This document shows, one piece after another, positions 7,774 through 16,472 of a stretch of DNA of 37,301 bases. Position numbers and translations under genes: made by a program. The stretch is from contig PIVY01000026.1 in assembly GCA_003353795.1 (NCBI GenBank), positions 1 to 37,301 on the forward strand. The letters run 5' to 3'. Below the pieces are notes generated by a model. It worked only from the letters and a program-made list of their open reading frames with translations, was not told the DNA's origin and ran no database searches. The stretch is from a bacterium. GTDB lineage: Bacteria; Krumholzibacteriota; Krumholzibacteriia; LZORAL124-64-63. Within the stretch, counting starts at the first letter, position 1. Each line of letters begins with the position of its first letter.

Positions 7774-8904
7774 ATGTCTTGTCGTACATTCATCGTAGGC
7801 ATTGCGATCGCGGGCTGGTTTGCCGGCTCGGCGGATGCTGCTACCTGGCATGTTCCTGATCAGATCAGCACCATCACCAGTGCGCTCGACGGCGCCGCGT
7901 ACGGCGACACCATCGTGGTGGCGCCGGGGACCTACCACGAAACCCATCTCATCGTGCCGTCGGGAATCGTGCTGCGCGGCGCCACGGGCGATCCTGCCGA
8001 CGTGATCGTCGACGCCCAGCAGCAAGGCGACGTGATGATGCTCCCGCAAGCCGACGCAAATACGGTGGTCGAAGGCTTCACGTTGACGGGCGGGTCGGCG
8101 ATCGGCTTCGGCGGCGGACTCTATTGCGGCTACCCGACCCAGGCTACGATCCGGCACTGCGACATCGTGGCCAACCTGGCCCCCAGTAGCGGCGGCGGTC
8201 TGGCCTGCTTCGGCGCCGAGCCGGTCTTCGAAAACTGCCGCTTCATCGACAACTACTCGCAGGACGACAGCGTCACCGGCGGCGGCGCTGTCTATCTCAA
8301 CGGTTCCGATGCGGTCTTCCGGCACTGCGAATTCCGGAGCAACAGCACGGCGGGAGGCGGGGGTGCGGTGAGCGTTTATGCGTCGGAGCCGACCTTCGAG
8401 CACTGTACGTTCGCCGAGAACCAGGCCAGCAACGGGAGCGCGGTCGCCATCTACCACGCGGATGCCAGTTTCACCGATTGTGTGGTGGATGCGAATCGCT
8501 GCAATGGGCTGGGCGTGGGCGCGATCTACGCCTACCAGGGGACCGCGATGCTCGAGCGCTGCACGATCAGCGAAAATCAAGCCTACTGGGGCGGCGGTAT
8601 TGCGGGTTCGGTCGATGCGTTGATCTCTCTGGACGACTGTACGATCGCGAGGAACCAGGGGACCTCGGCAGGCGGAGGCGTGGCGCTGTTTTTTGATTCG
8701 GGCCTGAATGCCGAGGACTGCGTCTGGGTCGAAAACTCGGGTGGCGATGGATTCGTGGAATGGGATTGCGCTGCGTTTCTTACCTGTTGCGAAACGGATC
8801 CCGAGTTATGGATCGGTGATGGCGTCGTCATCTTCGACGACGAGGATTGCGTCATCGCGACCCGGGAGAATACCTGGAGCGAGGTGCGGACGATGTTTCG
8901 CTGA
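7774..8904 (+). CDS. Secreted right-handed beta-helix repeat protein
   Basis: A 376-residue protein with a signal peptide (hydrophobic core about 6-20, cleavage near SADA-ATW). The mature part begins with WHVPDQISTITSALDGA and the block GDTIVVAPGTYHETHLIVPSG, typical of the start of DUF1565/pectate-lyase-like beta-helices. Then come at least seven imperfect coils of about 25-35 residues with the pattern (V/T)FE(N/H)C(T/R)F..N....GGGA. Cys recurs once per coil, which would stack as a ladder along the helix. No sorting domain is seen at the C-terminus. The start follows a GGGAGG ribosome site (7761-7766). It could bind or cleave polysaccharide, but no catalytic residues can be assigned. It is convergent with the NhaC gene. 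Confidence 0.85.
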   Translation: MSCRTFIVGIAIAGWFAGSADAATWHVPDQISTITSALDGAAYGDTIVVAPGTYHETHLIVPSGIVLRGATGDPADVIVDAQQQGDVMMLPQADANTVVEGFTLTGGSAIGFGGGLYCGYPTQATIRHCDIVANLAPSSGGGLACFGAEPVFENCRFIDNYSQDDSVTGGGAVYLNGSDAVFRHCEFRSNSTAGGGGAVSVYASEPTFEHCTFAENQASNGSAVAIYHADASFTDCVVDANRCNGLGVGAIYAYQGTAMLERCTISENQAYWGGGIAGSVDALISLDDCTIARNQGTSAGGGVALFFDSGLNAEDCVWVENSGGDGFVEWDCAAFLTCCETDPELWIGDGVVIFDDEDCVIATRENTWSEVRTMFR

Positions 8905-8961
8905 TCCGTGAATTAGCTGATCGATCGTTTCTGGTAGAGGCTGGCCTCCTGGGTCACGCCA

Positions 8962-10452
8962 CTAGACTCCGGATCTGTCCTCGCTTGCCGAGCCCGCACC
9001 GTTCTCCAGTTTCACGATCGTGAACCCGGTAAACCCATACCCCAAAGAAATCAACGGACACAACAGATTGAAGAACGCAAACGGCAGATAAGCAATCGTC
9101 GCCACCCCCAGCGTCCCCGCCATGTACGCCCCGCAGGTATTCCACGGCACCAGCGGCGACGTAATGGTCCCCGAATCCTCCAGCGCCCGCGACAGGTTCT
9201 GCGGCGCCAGCCCACGATCCTCGAACTCCAACCGGAACATCCGCCCGGGCAACACGATGGCCATGTACTGGTCCGAGGCGATCACGTTCACGCCGATGCC
9301 GGTGAAGATCGTGGCCGCGATCAACGACCCCGTCCCGCGCGCCGCACCGAGAATCAACTGCACCAGCCGCCGCAGCATCCCCGTCTTCTCCATCACGCCG
9401 CCGAACATGAGCGCCGACAGCACCAGCCAGATCACCTCCAGCATCGATGCCATGCCACCGCGGCTCAGCAGGTCGTCCAGCACGTCGACCCCGGTCTGCG
9501 CCTCGAATCCCGACACCAGCGCCTGCCACACGCCGGCCGTGAGTGCCAGTCCGCGCGGGAGTTCGTCGTCGCCGGCCAGCACCACCACCTGGTCCGGCTG
9601 GAAGAGCACCGCGAACGCGCCGCCGACGAGCGCCCCGATCATGATCACCGGGAAGGGCGGCATCTTGCGCAGTGCCATCGCCAGCACCACGGCGATGGGG
9701 ATCAGCAGGTGCCAGCCCACAGCGAAGTGCGAGTCGATGAGCGTCATGGTCTCCTGAACGCCCGCCATGGCCGACTCGTCGCTGCTGGCCCGCAGTCCCA
9801 TGACGGTGAAGATCACCAGGGCGATCACCACGCTGGGGATCGTGGTCCACAGCATGTGCTTGATGTGGGTGTAGAGGTCGCTGCCGGCGACGGCGGGGGC
9901 CAGGTTCGTGGTGTCGGACAGCGGCGAGAGCTTGTCGCCGAAGTAGGCGCCGCAGACGATGGCCCCGGCCGCCGCCGGCTCGGACAGGCCGAGCCCGTTG
10001 GCGATGCCGATCATGCCCACGCCGATGGTGCCGACGGTGGTCCACGAGCTGCCGATGCTGGCCGAGATGATGGCGCACACGATGAGCGCCGACGGGTAGA
10101 ACACCGCCGGACTCAGGAACTTCAGCCCGAGGTAGATCATGGACGGCACCGTGCCGCACATCACCCACGTTCCCACCAGCGCGCCGACGGCGAGCAGGAT
10201 GAAGATGGCCGGCATGGCCTGCATGATGCTGTCGCCCACGCCCTCGCGGATGTCGTCCCAGCGGTGGCCGTTCTTCAGGCCCACCGCCGCAGCTACCAGG
10301 GCGCACAGGGTCAGGGCGATCTGATTGGGGCCCCAGGAGGCGTCCTCGCCGAACAGATAGACTGCCAGGCCCAGCAGGCCGACCAGCAGGACCACGGGGA
10401 TGGCCACGTCGACAAGACTGGGGTCGCGAGCTTCGCGCGTGTCATCGGTCAT
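8962..10452 (-). CDS. NhaC-family Na+/H+ antiporter
   Basis: A 496-residue inner-membrane antiporter with about eleven hydrophobic segments. Family blocks include IFILLAVGALVGTWVMCGTVPSMIYLGLKFLSP, the re-entrant ISASIGSSWTTVGTIGVGMIGIANGLG, and GAIVCGAYFGDKLSPLSDTTNLAP, the polar motif that carries ion-coordinating Asp, Ser and Thr in this family. The C-terminal half has GIGVNVIASDQYMAIVLPGRMF and SGTITSPLVPWNTCGAYMAGTLGV. It exchanges cytoplasmic Na+ (or an organic acid, as in malate/lactate relatives) for protons. The ATG at 10452 lies 13 bases after the outer-membrane protein gene on the same strand, so the two are probably cotranscribed. Confidence 0.92.
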   Translation of the reverse strand: MTDDTREARDPSLVDVAIPVVLLVGLLGLAVYLFGEDASWGPNQIALTLCALVAAAVGLKNGHRWDDIREGVGDSIMQAMPAIFILLAVGALVGTWVMCGTVPSMIYLGLKFLSPAVFYPSALIVCAIISASIGSSWTTVGTIGVGMIGIANGLGLSEPAAAGAIVCGAYFGDKLSPLSDTTNLAPAVAGSDLYTHIKHMLWTTIPSVVIALVIFTVMGLRASSDESAMAGVQETMTLIDSHFAVGWHLLIPIAVVLAMALRKMPPFPVIMIGALVGGAFAVLFQPDQVVVLAGDDELPRGLALTAGVWQALVSGFEAQTGVDVLDDLLSRGGMASMLEVIWLVLSALMFGGVMEKTGMLRRLVQLILGAARGTGSLIAATIFTGIGVNVIASDQYMAIVLPGRMFRLEFEDRGLAPQNLSRALEDSGTITSPLVPWNTCGAYMAGTLGVATIAYLPFAFFNLLCPLISLGYGFTGFTIVKLENGAGSASEDRSGV

Positions 10453-10465
10453 GGTGCATCGCCTC

Positions 10466-11671
10466 TCACCAGCGGGGTCGTTCGACCTGGGTCGATTTCA
10501 GCAGGGACAGCCGGTAGACGAATCGCAGGTCCAGCCGGAAGTCGGTCAGATCGGTGTCGCGACCGTAGCCCGGGGTGCGGCCGCTCAGCTGAGGATCGTT
10601 GTGTCCCCAGTAGCCCTCGAGAAACACGTCGAGGTTGGCCCAGAACGAGCGCACGCCGGCGGTCCAGATCCAGGAGTCGGCCTCGGTGGTGCCGCCGGTC
10701 ATACGGCTGTAGTTGGTGTGGATGGTGAGCTTTTCGCCGTTGATGTCGTAGGCCACGCCGGTGGCCAATAGGGAAGCCTGGCGGGGCATTTCGTAGGCGA
10801 AGTTCCAGCTCGAGACGTTCACGAACGCGTCGGCTCCGGCCGGTGCGGTGTCCGGCAGTTTCTGGGTGAAATCGTAGTACATGCCCTGGAGGAAGGCGTG
10901 CCAGCGGCCGCTGGCCAGGTTGGCGTGCAGACCGTAGGCGGCGCGGTTGCCCATGTCGCGAGTCTCGAGGTTGTAGAGCTGACCCAGCATGCCCGAGGCG
11001 CCCAGCTCGAGGCTGCCGTTACCCAGGGGAATCTCCTGGACCACGCGCAGATTGAACTGGTTGGTCTCCTCGTTGGCCCGGCGAATGCCGCCCGCGTTGG
11101 CGTCGTCACCGCTGGGAGTGCCGGAGAAGATATCGGTATCGTAGCGCTGACGGGAATCGGAGGAGAGCTGCTGATTCTTGAAGAATCCGAGCGCCACGCC
11201 CATGCCGTCCTCGGGGTGATACTCCCAGGTGATGCCGTAGTCGCTGTCGTCCTCGAATCCGGTGTAGTAGAGGACGTTGCCCCAGTCGTCGTAGTTGGAC
11301 CAGCGAATCCCGAACGGCACCCAGGTTTGGCCCAGCTTGAGCTCACTGTTTTCCCAGCGGCGGCCACCCCAGATGTGGTGGGGCGTTTGCCAGTCCTCGT
11401 AGATGCGGTACTGGGCCGAGGCGAAATAGTGCTCGTCGATGGTGGTCTGGCCCCAGAACCGGACGCTGTCGAAACGGAACTCGCCGCCCTTGTCCTTCAT
11501 GGCCTGAGACCAGTCGCGGTGGGTGTAATAGACCATGGTGGTCAGGCCGAGGCGGTCTTCCTGGTCGAGCTGGTCGGAGGGGCGGCCGGCGTCCAGCGTG
11601 GCGGCGGGATCCGCGGCGGTGGTCGCGGCGAATGCGGCGACCGACAGGGCGAACAACAAGGCGACTTTCAA
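10466..11671 (-). CDS. Outer-membrane beta-barrel protein of unknown function
   Basis: About 401 residues with a signal peptide (ALLFALSVAAFAATTAA) and a mature chain of alternating polar and aromatic strands rich in Trp and Tyr, for example FASAQYRIYEDW, WVPFGIRWSNYDDWGN and FLEGYWGHND. The chain ends in Trp, consistent with a barrel-insertion signal. I could not assign a named family; it looks like an alginate/DUF1302-style porin. The likely start is TTG at 11671, seven bases after GGGAGG. The frame is open further upstream to 11809, but that part has no secretion signal. It immediately precedes the NhaC antiporter, suggesting coordinated uptake across both membranes (inference). Confidence 0.72.
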   Translation of the reverse strand: MKVALLFALSVAAFAATTAADPAATLDAGRPSDQLDQEDRLGLTTMVYYTHRDWSQAMKDKGGEFRFDSVRFWGQTTIDEHYFASAQYRIYEDWQTPHHIWGGRRWENSELKLGQTWVPFGIRWSNYDDWGNVLYYTGFEDDSDYGITWEYHPEDGMGVALGFFKNQQLSSDSRQRYDTDIFSGTPSGDDANAGGIRRANEETNQFNLRVVQEIPLGNGSLELGASGMLGQLYNLETRDMGNRAAYGLHANLASGRWHAFLQGMYYDFTQKLPDTAPAGADAFVNVSSWNFAYEMPRQASLLATGVAYDINGEKLTIHTNYSRMTGGTTEADSWIWTAGVRSFWANLDVFLEGYWGHNDPQLSGRTPGYGRDTDLTDFRLDLRFVYRLSLLKSTQVERPRW

Positions 11672-11905
11672 TGGTGGTCCTCCCGTCCGGGTGCCCCCGA
11701 CAAATATCACGTCGTCGCGCGGGGGACAAGTCCGGTACTGGGGTCTGAACGCGCGTTCTGGACCGATTGCGGCGGCACAACACCATATGCGACCTACCGA
11801 CCAATCCATGCGACGGGAGTGTTAGCGCAGATTTGGGGCCGCACCCTATCATTCCCCCGGATACCCTGACAGGACGCCGTCGCTCCGCCCGGCGACGCGC
11901 TCCAC

Positions 11906-11911
11906 GGAGGA
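11906..11911 (+). promoter_or_regulatory. Ribosome-binding site fixing the selenoprotein start
   Basis: GGAGGA at 11906-11911 stands eight bases before ATG 11920. It supports translation starting at the signal peptide, upstream of the in-frame UGA, and not at the internal ATG 12058, which has no comparable site. Confidence 0.8.
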
Positions 11912-11919
11912 TCGTGACC

Positions 11920-12981
11920 ATGAATCAGCGCCTGACCCTGCTCACTGTCGCCGCCCTGATCCTGCTGGCCCCCGCCGCCGGTCTGGCCGTGCCGAGAACG
12001 ATCCTCATGGAGAAGTATTCCAACGGCTGGTGAGACCCCTGCGCATCGGCGGAGCCGATGATCCAGGAATTCCTCGACGAGCATCCCGACGTGGTCACCA
12101 TCTGCTACCACACCCCGTGGCCCGGGCCTCTCGACCAGCTCTACCAGCACAATCCCGTGCAGAACCTGGCCCGCACCGACTACTACGGCATCCCCTACGT
12201 GCCCTACGCCTGGTTCGACGGCAAGATCTACGCCTACGAGCCCACGTCGCGCTACTGGTACGACTGGGGCTACGACTACGTGGCCGACGACGTCACCGAG
12301 GTGACCCTGGCGCCGGATGGCGTGTACGATCCCGCGGCCGGTACGGTCGCTCTCGATGTCACGGTCACCCTCGCGGCGGAGATTCCGGCCGGCGACTACC
12401 GGCTGCACGTCGTGCTGGTAGAGAACGGCGTCGCTTACGAGCCCGAGAACGGTCAGACCATTCACGACCATGTCATGCGCCGCATGTATCCCGACGAGAA
12501 CGGTACGGCGATCACTCTCGGCGCGGTCTATCCCCAGAGCCACGCTGTGGTAGTGGATCTCACCCTCGATCCGACCTACGTGCCGGAGAACCTGGAATTC
12601 GTCGTCTTCCTGCAGGACCACCAGGAGCAGGACGTGCACCAGGCCGCGCAGATCGCCCTGAGCGACCTCTCGCTGCCCACGCCCGCACCCGACGTGGCGT
12701 CGATGTGGGAGCTGGGGGACAACTACCCCAATCCCTTCAATCCGAGCACCACCATACCGCTGAGGCTGGCGCAGGCAGGTTCGGTGGATCTGTCGATCTA
12801 CTCGGCCGATGGTCGGCTGGTGCGGCGGTTGCACGCGGGTTCGTTGCCGGCCGGCGAGCATCGGATCGTGTGGGATGGTCGCAACGGCAAGGGCAGCAGC
12901 GTCGCCAGCGGTGTCTACGTGGCGCGGCTGAGCGCGGCCGGTGGCGCGGTGGCGAGTCGGCGCATGGTGCTCATGAAGTAG
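11920..12981 (+). CDS. Exported selenoprotein: Omp28-like thioredoxin-fold protein with U-D-P-C motif and C-terminal sorting domain
   Basis: Reading through TGA 12031-12033 as Sec gives one 353-residue protein. Residues 1-23 are a signal peptide (cleavage near AGLA-VP). Then ILMEKYSNGW-U38-DPC41 begins a thioredoxin-like domain: the W-C-x-P-C-type active site with the first Cys replaced by Sec. Family-like features follow, VVTICYHTPWPGPLDQLYQHNP and YYGIPYVPYAWFDGK, the last with a cis-Pro-type segment. A middle beta domain follows. Residues from about 266 form a FlgD/type IX-like sorting domain (NYPNPFNPSTT, GRLVRRL, AGEHRIVWDGR, SGVYVARL). The product should act outside the cytoplasm as a thiol oxidoreductase (inference). 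The start has GGAGGA eight bases upstream. The 3' end overlaps the convergent dinB-like gene by 11 bases. Omp28-related proteins usually carry Cys at this site. Confidence 0.9.
12038..12067 (+). promoter_or_regulatory. Bacterial SECIS-like hairpin in the exported selenoprotein gene
   Basis: Seventeen bases after UGA 12031-12033 begins a GGA loop (12051-12053) closed by a perfect seven-pair stem CATCGGC/GCCGATG (12044-12050 with 12054-12060). A second helix, CCTG (12038-12041) with CAGG (12064-12067), lies below a small internal loop. The spacing and the G at the first loop position fit the bacterial SECIS consensus, supporting decoding of the UGA by SelB. Confidence 0.85.
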
Positions 12982-13468
12982 CGGTCGGACCGTGGGGATA
13001 GTCTAGGCCGCCGACGGGATGGTCGAGCAGCCTACACATGGCCGTGATCTGTCCCTGGTGATGATAAAGATGCGCCACCGTGCGCATGACCACGTGGGCC
13101 GGCACGAGAACCTTCTCGTTGCCGCCCCACGTGGTCATGGAGCGGGGTGTGTTCAACTCGTCGGAGGTCGCGCCGGCGAGGTATGCTACCGTCACCGCGA
13201 AGACCGCCTCCCGCCAAGACTCCAGCGAGGCCACCGTGGGGAATCGGGAATCGTCGTCGTCGACGTCGATGCGGCCCTCGAGCACGCCGATCCAGTACTT
13301 CTCGGCACCCAGCCCGTGGTGCAACTGGAGCCGCACGGTGGGATAGCCGAAGCCGGGCATCTCGCGGTTCAGGGCCTCGGCGTCGAGCCTGCGGCAATGG
13401 GCAAGCAGGTCCACGAGGTTCTCGTGAGCGCGAGCGTGGATCTCGAGCAGGGCGGCGGCGGAATGCAT
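12971..13468 (-). CDS. DinB/YfiT-like four-helix protein
   Basis: A 165-residue protein of the DinB superfamily, compact four-helix bundles that often bind a divalent metal through three His and may act as thiol-dependent transferases. Three candidate His ligands are visible: RLQLHHGLGAEKYWIG around residues 46-61, and AHVVMRTVAHLYHHQGQI near 125-142, where HLYHHQGQ is the classic DinB_2 signature. The ATG at 13468 has GGGAG eight bases upstream and lies just past the kinase stop codon, so it is the last gene of the YfiR-kinase operon. Its stop lies inside the 3' end of the convergent selenoprotein gene. Confidence 0.85.
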   Translation of the reverse strand: MHSAAALLEIHARAHENLVDLLAHCRRLDAEALNREMPGFGYPTVRLQLHHGLGAEKYWIGVLEGRIDVDDDDSRFPTVASLESWREAVFAVTVAYLAGATSDELNTPRSMTTWGGNEKVLVPAHVVMRTVAHLYHHQGQITAMCRLLDHPVGGLDYPHGPTATS

Positions 13469-13473
13469 GACGA

Positions 13474-15729
13474 TCACTCCCGCGTGAGGCTCTCGTGGAG
13501 CAACCGGCCGAGTTGCTGCATGTCGAACGGCTTGGCGGCCACCCGGATGGGTTCGAGGGCCTCGAGCTCGGTCGGGTCGATGCGGTCGCGGTTTCCGGTG
13601 TGGATCACCGCCGGGATGTCGGGGCGGAGCACGCGGATGCGGCGGACCACGTCGACGCCGGTGAGATTGGGCATGGTGTAGTCGGTGAGAACGAGATCGA
13701 AAGCCGCGGGAGACTCTTCGAATGCTTCCAGGGCCAGCCAGGGATTGTTGAAGGTCTCCACCTTGTAGCCAAGGCGCCGGAGCATGCGCTCGCCCATGTC
13801 GGTGATCATCTCCTCGTCGTCCACGAAGAGGACCCGCCCGCGACCCCGGTGGCTGCGCCGTCGTACGTCCTTGGGCTCCTGATTCTCGACCTCGATGACC
13901 GGCAGCAGGATCCGGAAGCTGGCGCCGCATCCCGGCTCGCTGGTCACGCCGATGTGGCCACCGTGGTCGCGCACGATCCCGTACACCACGGCCAGTCCCA
14001 TGCCGGTGCCCTCGCCTTCGATCTTGGTGGAGAAGAACGGCTCGAACACGCGGTCGATCACCTCGGGCGTCATGCCCTCGCCGGTATCCGAGATGGTCAG
14101 CTCGAGGTGCGGACCGGGCGTCAGTTCGGGTAGCCCTCGCGCCACGGTGCCGGTCAACTCGATCGGGCGGAGTTCGAGCTCCAGCAGGCCGCCGGTCTCC
14201 CGCATGGCGTGGTGGGCGTTGGTGCAGAGGTTCATCAATACCTGGTGCAACTGCGTGGGGTCGGCGAGCACCGGGGGGACCGTCTCGGGAATCCGGGTCT
14301 TGATGCTGATGGTCGAGGGCAGGGACGCGCGCAGGAGCGTGAGGGTCTCGTCGAGGATGCTGGCCAGATCGACCGGGGTCTGCTCCTGGCGAGTCTGGCG
14401 CGAAAAGACCAGGATCTGGCGCGTCAGTTCGGCGGCGCGCTGGCTGGCCTGGAGAATGGTCTGCATGGTGTCGTGTAGCGAGTGGCTGGCGGGCAGGTCC
14501 TCGAGGGCGAGGCTCGCGTTGCCCATGATGGCGCCCAGGATGTTGTTGAAATCGTGGGCGATGCCGCCGGTGAGCGTGCCCAGCGCTTCCAGCTTGTGGG
14601 CCTGGGCCAGCTCGACCTGCAGGCGGTCGCGTTCCCGGTCGGCGGCGACCCGGCCGGTGACGTCGATGAACAGTCCTTCCAGCGAGATGAGGCCGCCGTC
14701 CTGGTCGCGCACCGGGTAGTTGGACTGGGTGATGGACCGCTCCCGCCCCAGGCCATCGACGATCCGGAACTCGAGCAGGGGTGCGACCTGGCCGACCGCG
14801 GCATCGCGGAGCATGGCATCGAATAGAACGCGGTCGTCGGGATGGATCAGCGTACGCAGCAGTCCCGGGTCCTCCATCATCGTCCGATAGTCGTGGCCGA
14901 ACAGCGATTGCGCCCCGGGGCTGCAGAATTCGAGCCGGCCGTCCGGGAGGGTCATGCTGAAGACAACCTCGTCGATGCGGCTGAGCAACTCGCGGTAACG
15001 CGACTCGCTCTCGCGGAGCGCCTGGTCGCGGCGCTCGATGCGGGCGAGCATCTCGTTGAACCGTTCGGTCAACAGTCCCAGCTCGTCGTGGCCGAACTGC
15101 CGGGCGCGAGCGGAGTAGTCGCGGTCGCGGCTGACCTTGTCGGCCGTCTCCTGCAGCTCGATGATGGGGCGGCGCAGGCCTCGCTGGAGCACGCCGGCCA
15201 GGAGCAGGCTCAATACCAGGGCCATGGCGATGAGGATCATCATGGCCACGCCGAAGATCCGCATGCGTTCGCCCAGTTCGTCGAGTCTCGCCTCGACGTA
15301 GATGCTGCCGATGGTCACGCCGTGCCAGGTCACCGGGCGCAGGAGTTCCAGGACGTGGTCGTGGAAACGATGCGGTTCGAGGGCGGTCATGTCGGGATAC
15401 TGGTCGGATTGGTCGCCGCGTTCGAACGAGGCGAAGACCATACCGTCGAGCGTGTAGAGGCAGGCGCGGTCGATGCTGGGCTCCGCGTCCAGACCCGCCA
15501 GGACGTCCCGGGCGAACGCCATGTCGTCGAAGACCAGGCTGGAAGCGCAGGTCTGACTGGCGACGTCGGCCACCGTGGACACCGACTGGAGCAGGTGCTT
15601 GCGATACGAGGAGGCTTCCAGACGCGCCATGACGAGGCCGGTCACCAGCAACGCCACCAGGGTGACCACGCCGCCATACAGGATCAGCTTGGCGCGGAAG
15701 GGCAGGTCGTTCCAGAAGGACCAGCGCAC
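13474..15729 (-). CDS. Membrane-bound hybrid sensor histidine kinase (CHASE8-HAMP-PAS-HK-REC)
   Basis: A 751-residue hybrid kinase. Order: TM1 (about 13-35), a periplasmic CHASE8-like sensor (36-157, with SSYRKHLLQSVSTVADVAS), TM2 (158-180), HAMP (180-232), PAS (240-365), a dimerisation helix with the phospho-acceptor His392 in GGIAHDFNN, an ATPase with Asn500/Asn504, DTGEG (548-552) and GTGMGLAVVYGIV, then a receiver from 632 (VLFVDDEE) with phospho-acceptor Asp683 in LTDYTMPN and Lys733. The GTG start at 15729 lies one base after the YfiR stop, and its AGGAGG site is inside the yfiR 3' end, so the two are coupled. No separate response regulator or Hpt gene is nearby. YfiR-like proteins inhibit membrane sensors, so YfiR probably gates this periplasmic domain (inference). 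Confidence 0.93.
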   Translation of the reverse strand: MRWSFWNDLPFRAKLILYGGVVTLVALLVTGLVMARLEASSYRKHLLQSVSTVADVASQTCASSLVFDDMAFARDVLAGLDAEPSIDRACLYTLDGMVFASFERGDQSDQYPDMTALEPHRFHDHVLELLRPVTWHGVTIGSIYVEARLDELGERMRIFGVAMMILIAMALVLSLLLAGVLQRGLRRPIIELQETADKVSRDRDYSARARQFGHDELGLLTERFNEMLARIERRDQALRESESRYRELLSRIDEVVFSMTLPDGRLEFCSPGAQSLFGHDYRTMMEDPGLLRTLIHPDDRVLFDAMLRDAAVGQVAPLLEFRIVDGLGRERSITQSNYPVRDQDGGLISLEGLFIDVTGRVAADRERDRLQVELAQAHKLEALGTLTGGIAHDFNNILGAIMGNASLALEDLPASHSLHDTMQTILQASQRAAELTRQILVFSRQTRQEQTPVDLASILDETLTLLRASLPSTISIKTRIPETVPPVLADPTQLHQVLMNLCTNAHHAMRETGGLLELELRPIELTGTVARGLPELTPGPHLELTISDTGEGMTPEVIDRVFEPFFSTKIEGEGTGMGLAVVYGIVRDHGGHIGVTSEPGCGASFRILLPVIEVENQEPKDVRRRSHRGRGRVLFVDDEEMITDMGERMLRRLGYKVETFNNPWLALEAFEESPAAFDLVLTDYTMPNLTGVDVVRRIRVLRPDIPAVIHTGNRDRIDPTELEALEPIRVAAKPFDMQQLGRLLHESLTRE

Positions 15730-15730
15730 G

Positions 15731-16327
15731 TCAGTCCCTCCTGTCCGGCACCGGATCCACCGGCGTCGTGTGCTGCATGAACTCGGCGCTGAGTCTCAGG
15801 TCGCCGCGGCGCAGGGCGTTCCGGTTGACCTCGATGCGGACCCGGCCATCGCCGATCTCGAATCCGACCATGCCGCCGTTCTCGCAGAATCCGTCGATCT
15901 CGGCGGTGATCAGGAGCCCCTCGGGCGGGCCCTGGCGCAGCACCTGCCAGGCCAGGTGGCGGGCCGTCTCGGTGAAGAATACCAGATGGAAACGGGCAAG
16001 CCGGCCCAGGAGGTCGGTCTCGCCTTCCAGGCCGACGCGCTCGATGCACAGGGGATGCCGCCCGGCCTGCAGGTCGAGCTTGGTGCGGCTGAAGAGGCCG
16101 ACAAGGTCGAAGGGGTCGTCTCCGACGATGCAGATGCGCAGGGAATCGTCCGGGGCGGTAAACGTGCCGGCGGGCCAGGTCGCCAGCTTCGCCAGGTGGT
16201 AGAGGTAGGCGGCCTTGATCCGCGCAGCCTTCTCCAGGTCGACCGGCGCCGAGGAACTCGCGGCCGCCGGGCACACCAGCGCGACCGACACGAGCACGAT
16301 CACGAACGCGATACCTCGGGGTCGCAT
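15731..16327 (-). CDS. YfiR-family periplasmic protein (DUF4154)
   Basis: A 198-residue exported protein with a signal peptide (hydrophobic 7-23, cleavage near AAA-SSS). The mature chain shows the YfiR/DUF4154 pattern: KAARIKAAYLYHLAKLATWPAGTF, then LRICIVGDDPF, then a C-terminal half with GFCENGGMVGFEIGDGRVRIEVNRNALRR and LRLSAEFM, which is highly characteristic. In Pseudomonas, YfiR is a periplasmic redox-sensitive repressor of the diguanylate cyclase YfiN; here the downstream partner is a hybrid kinase. The start is ATG 16327. Two Cys remain in the mature chain (one in RICIVGDD, one in GFCENGG) plus one in HPLCIERV, so thiol sensing is possible. Confidence 0.9.
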   Translation of the reverse strand: MRPRGIAFVIVLVSVALVCPAAASSSAPVDLEKAARIKAAYLYHLAKLATWPAGTFTAPDDSLRICIVGDDPFDLVGLFSRTKLDLQAGRHPLCIERVGLEGETDLLGRLARFHLVFFTETARHLAWQVLRQGPPEGLLITAEIDGFCENGGMVGFEIGDGRVRIEVNRNALRRGDLRLSAEFMQHTTPVDPVPDRRD

Positions 16328-16472
16328 GAGCGGACCTCGACCAGGGGAGGCCGGGCCGGGCGGGCCCAGCGAACGCCTTCTCTTGTGGATCGGCATATTA
16401 CGGGACAACGTACGCATGTCGTACAAGAAAAGGGAGCGGCGGGAAGGTGGCACGGAAGATCCCGATGACCGT

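Noticed and set aside
8905..8961. Terminator between the beta-helix and NhaC genes
   Set aside because: Only a short GAGGCTGGCCTC near-palindrome is present, with no T-run; too weak to claim.
12058..12981. Independent 307-residue protein starting at the internal ATG 12058
   Set aside because: It would lack a signal peptide, ribosome site and active site, and the frame continues upstream through the UGA to a signal peptide with an ideal ribosome site.
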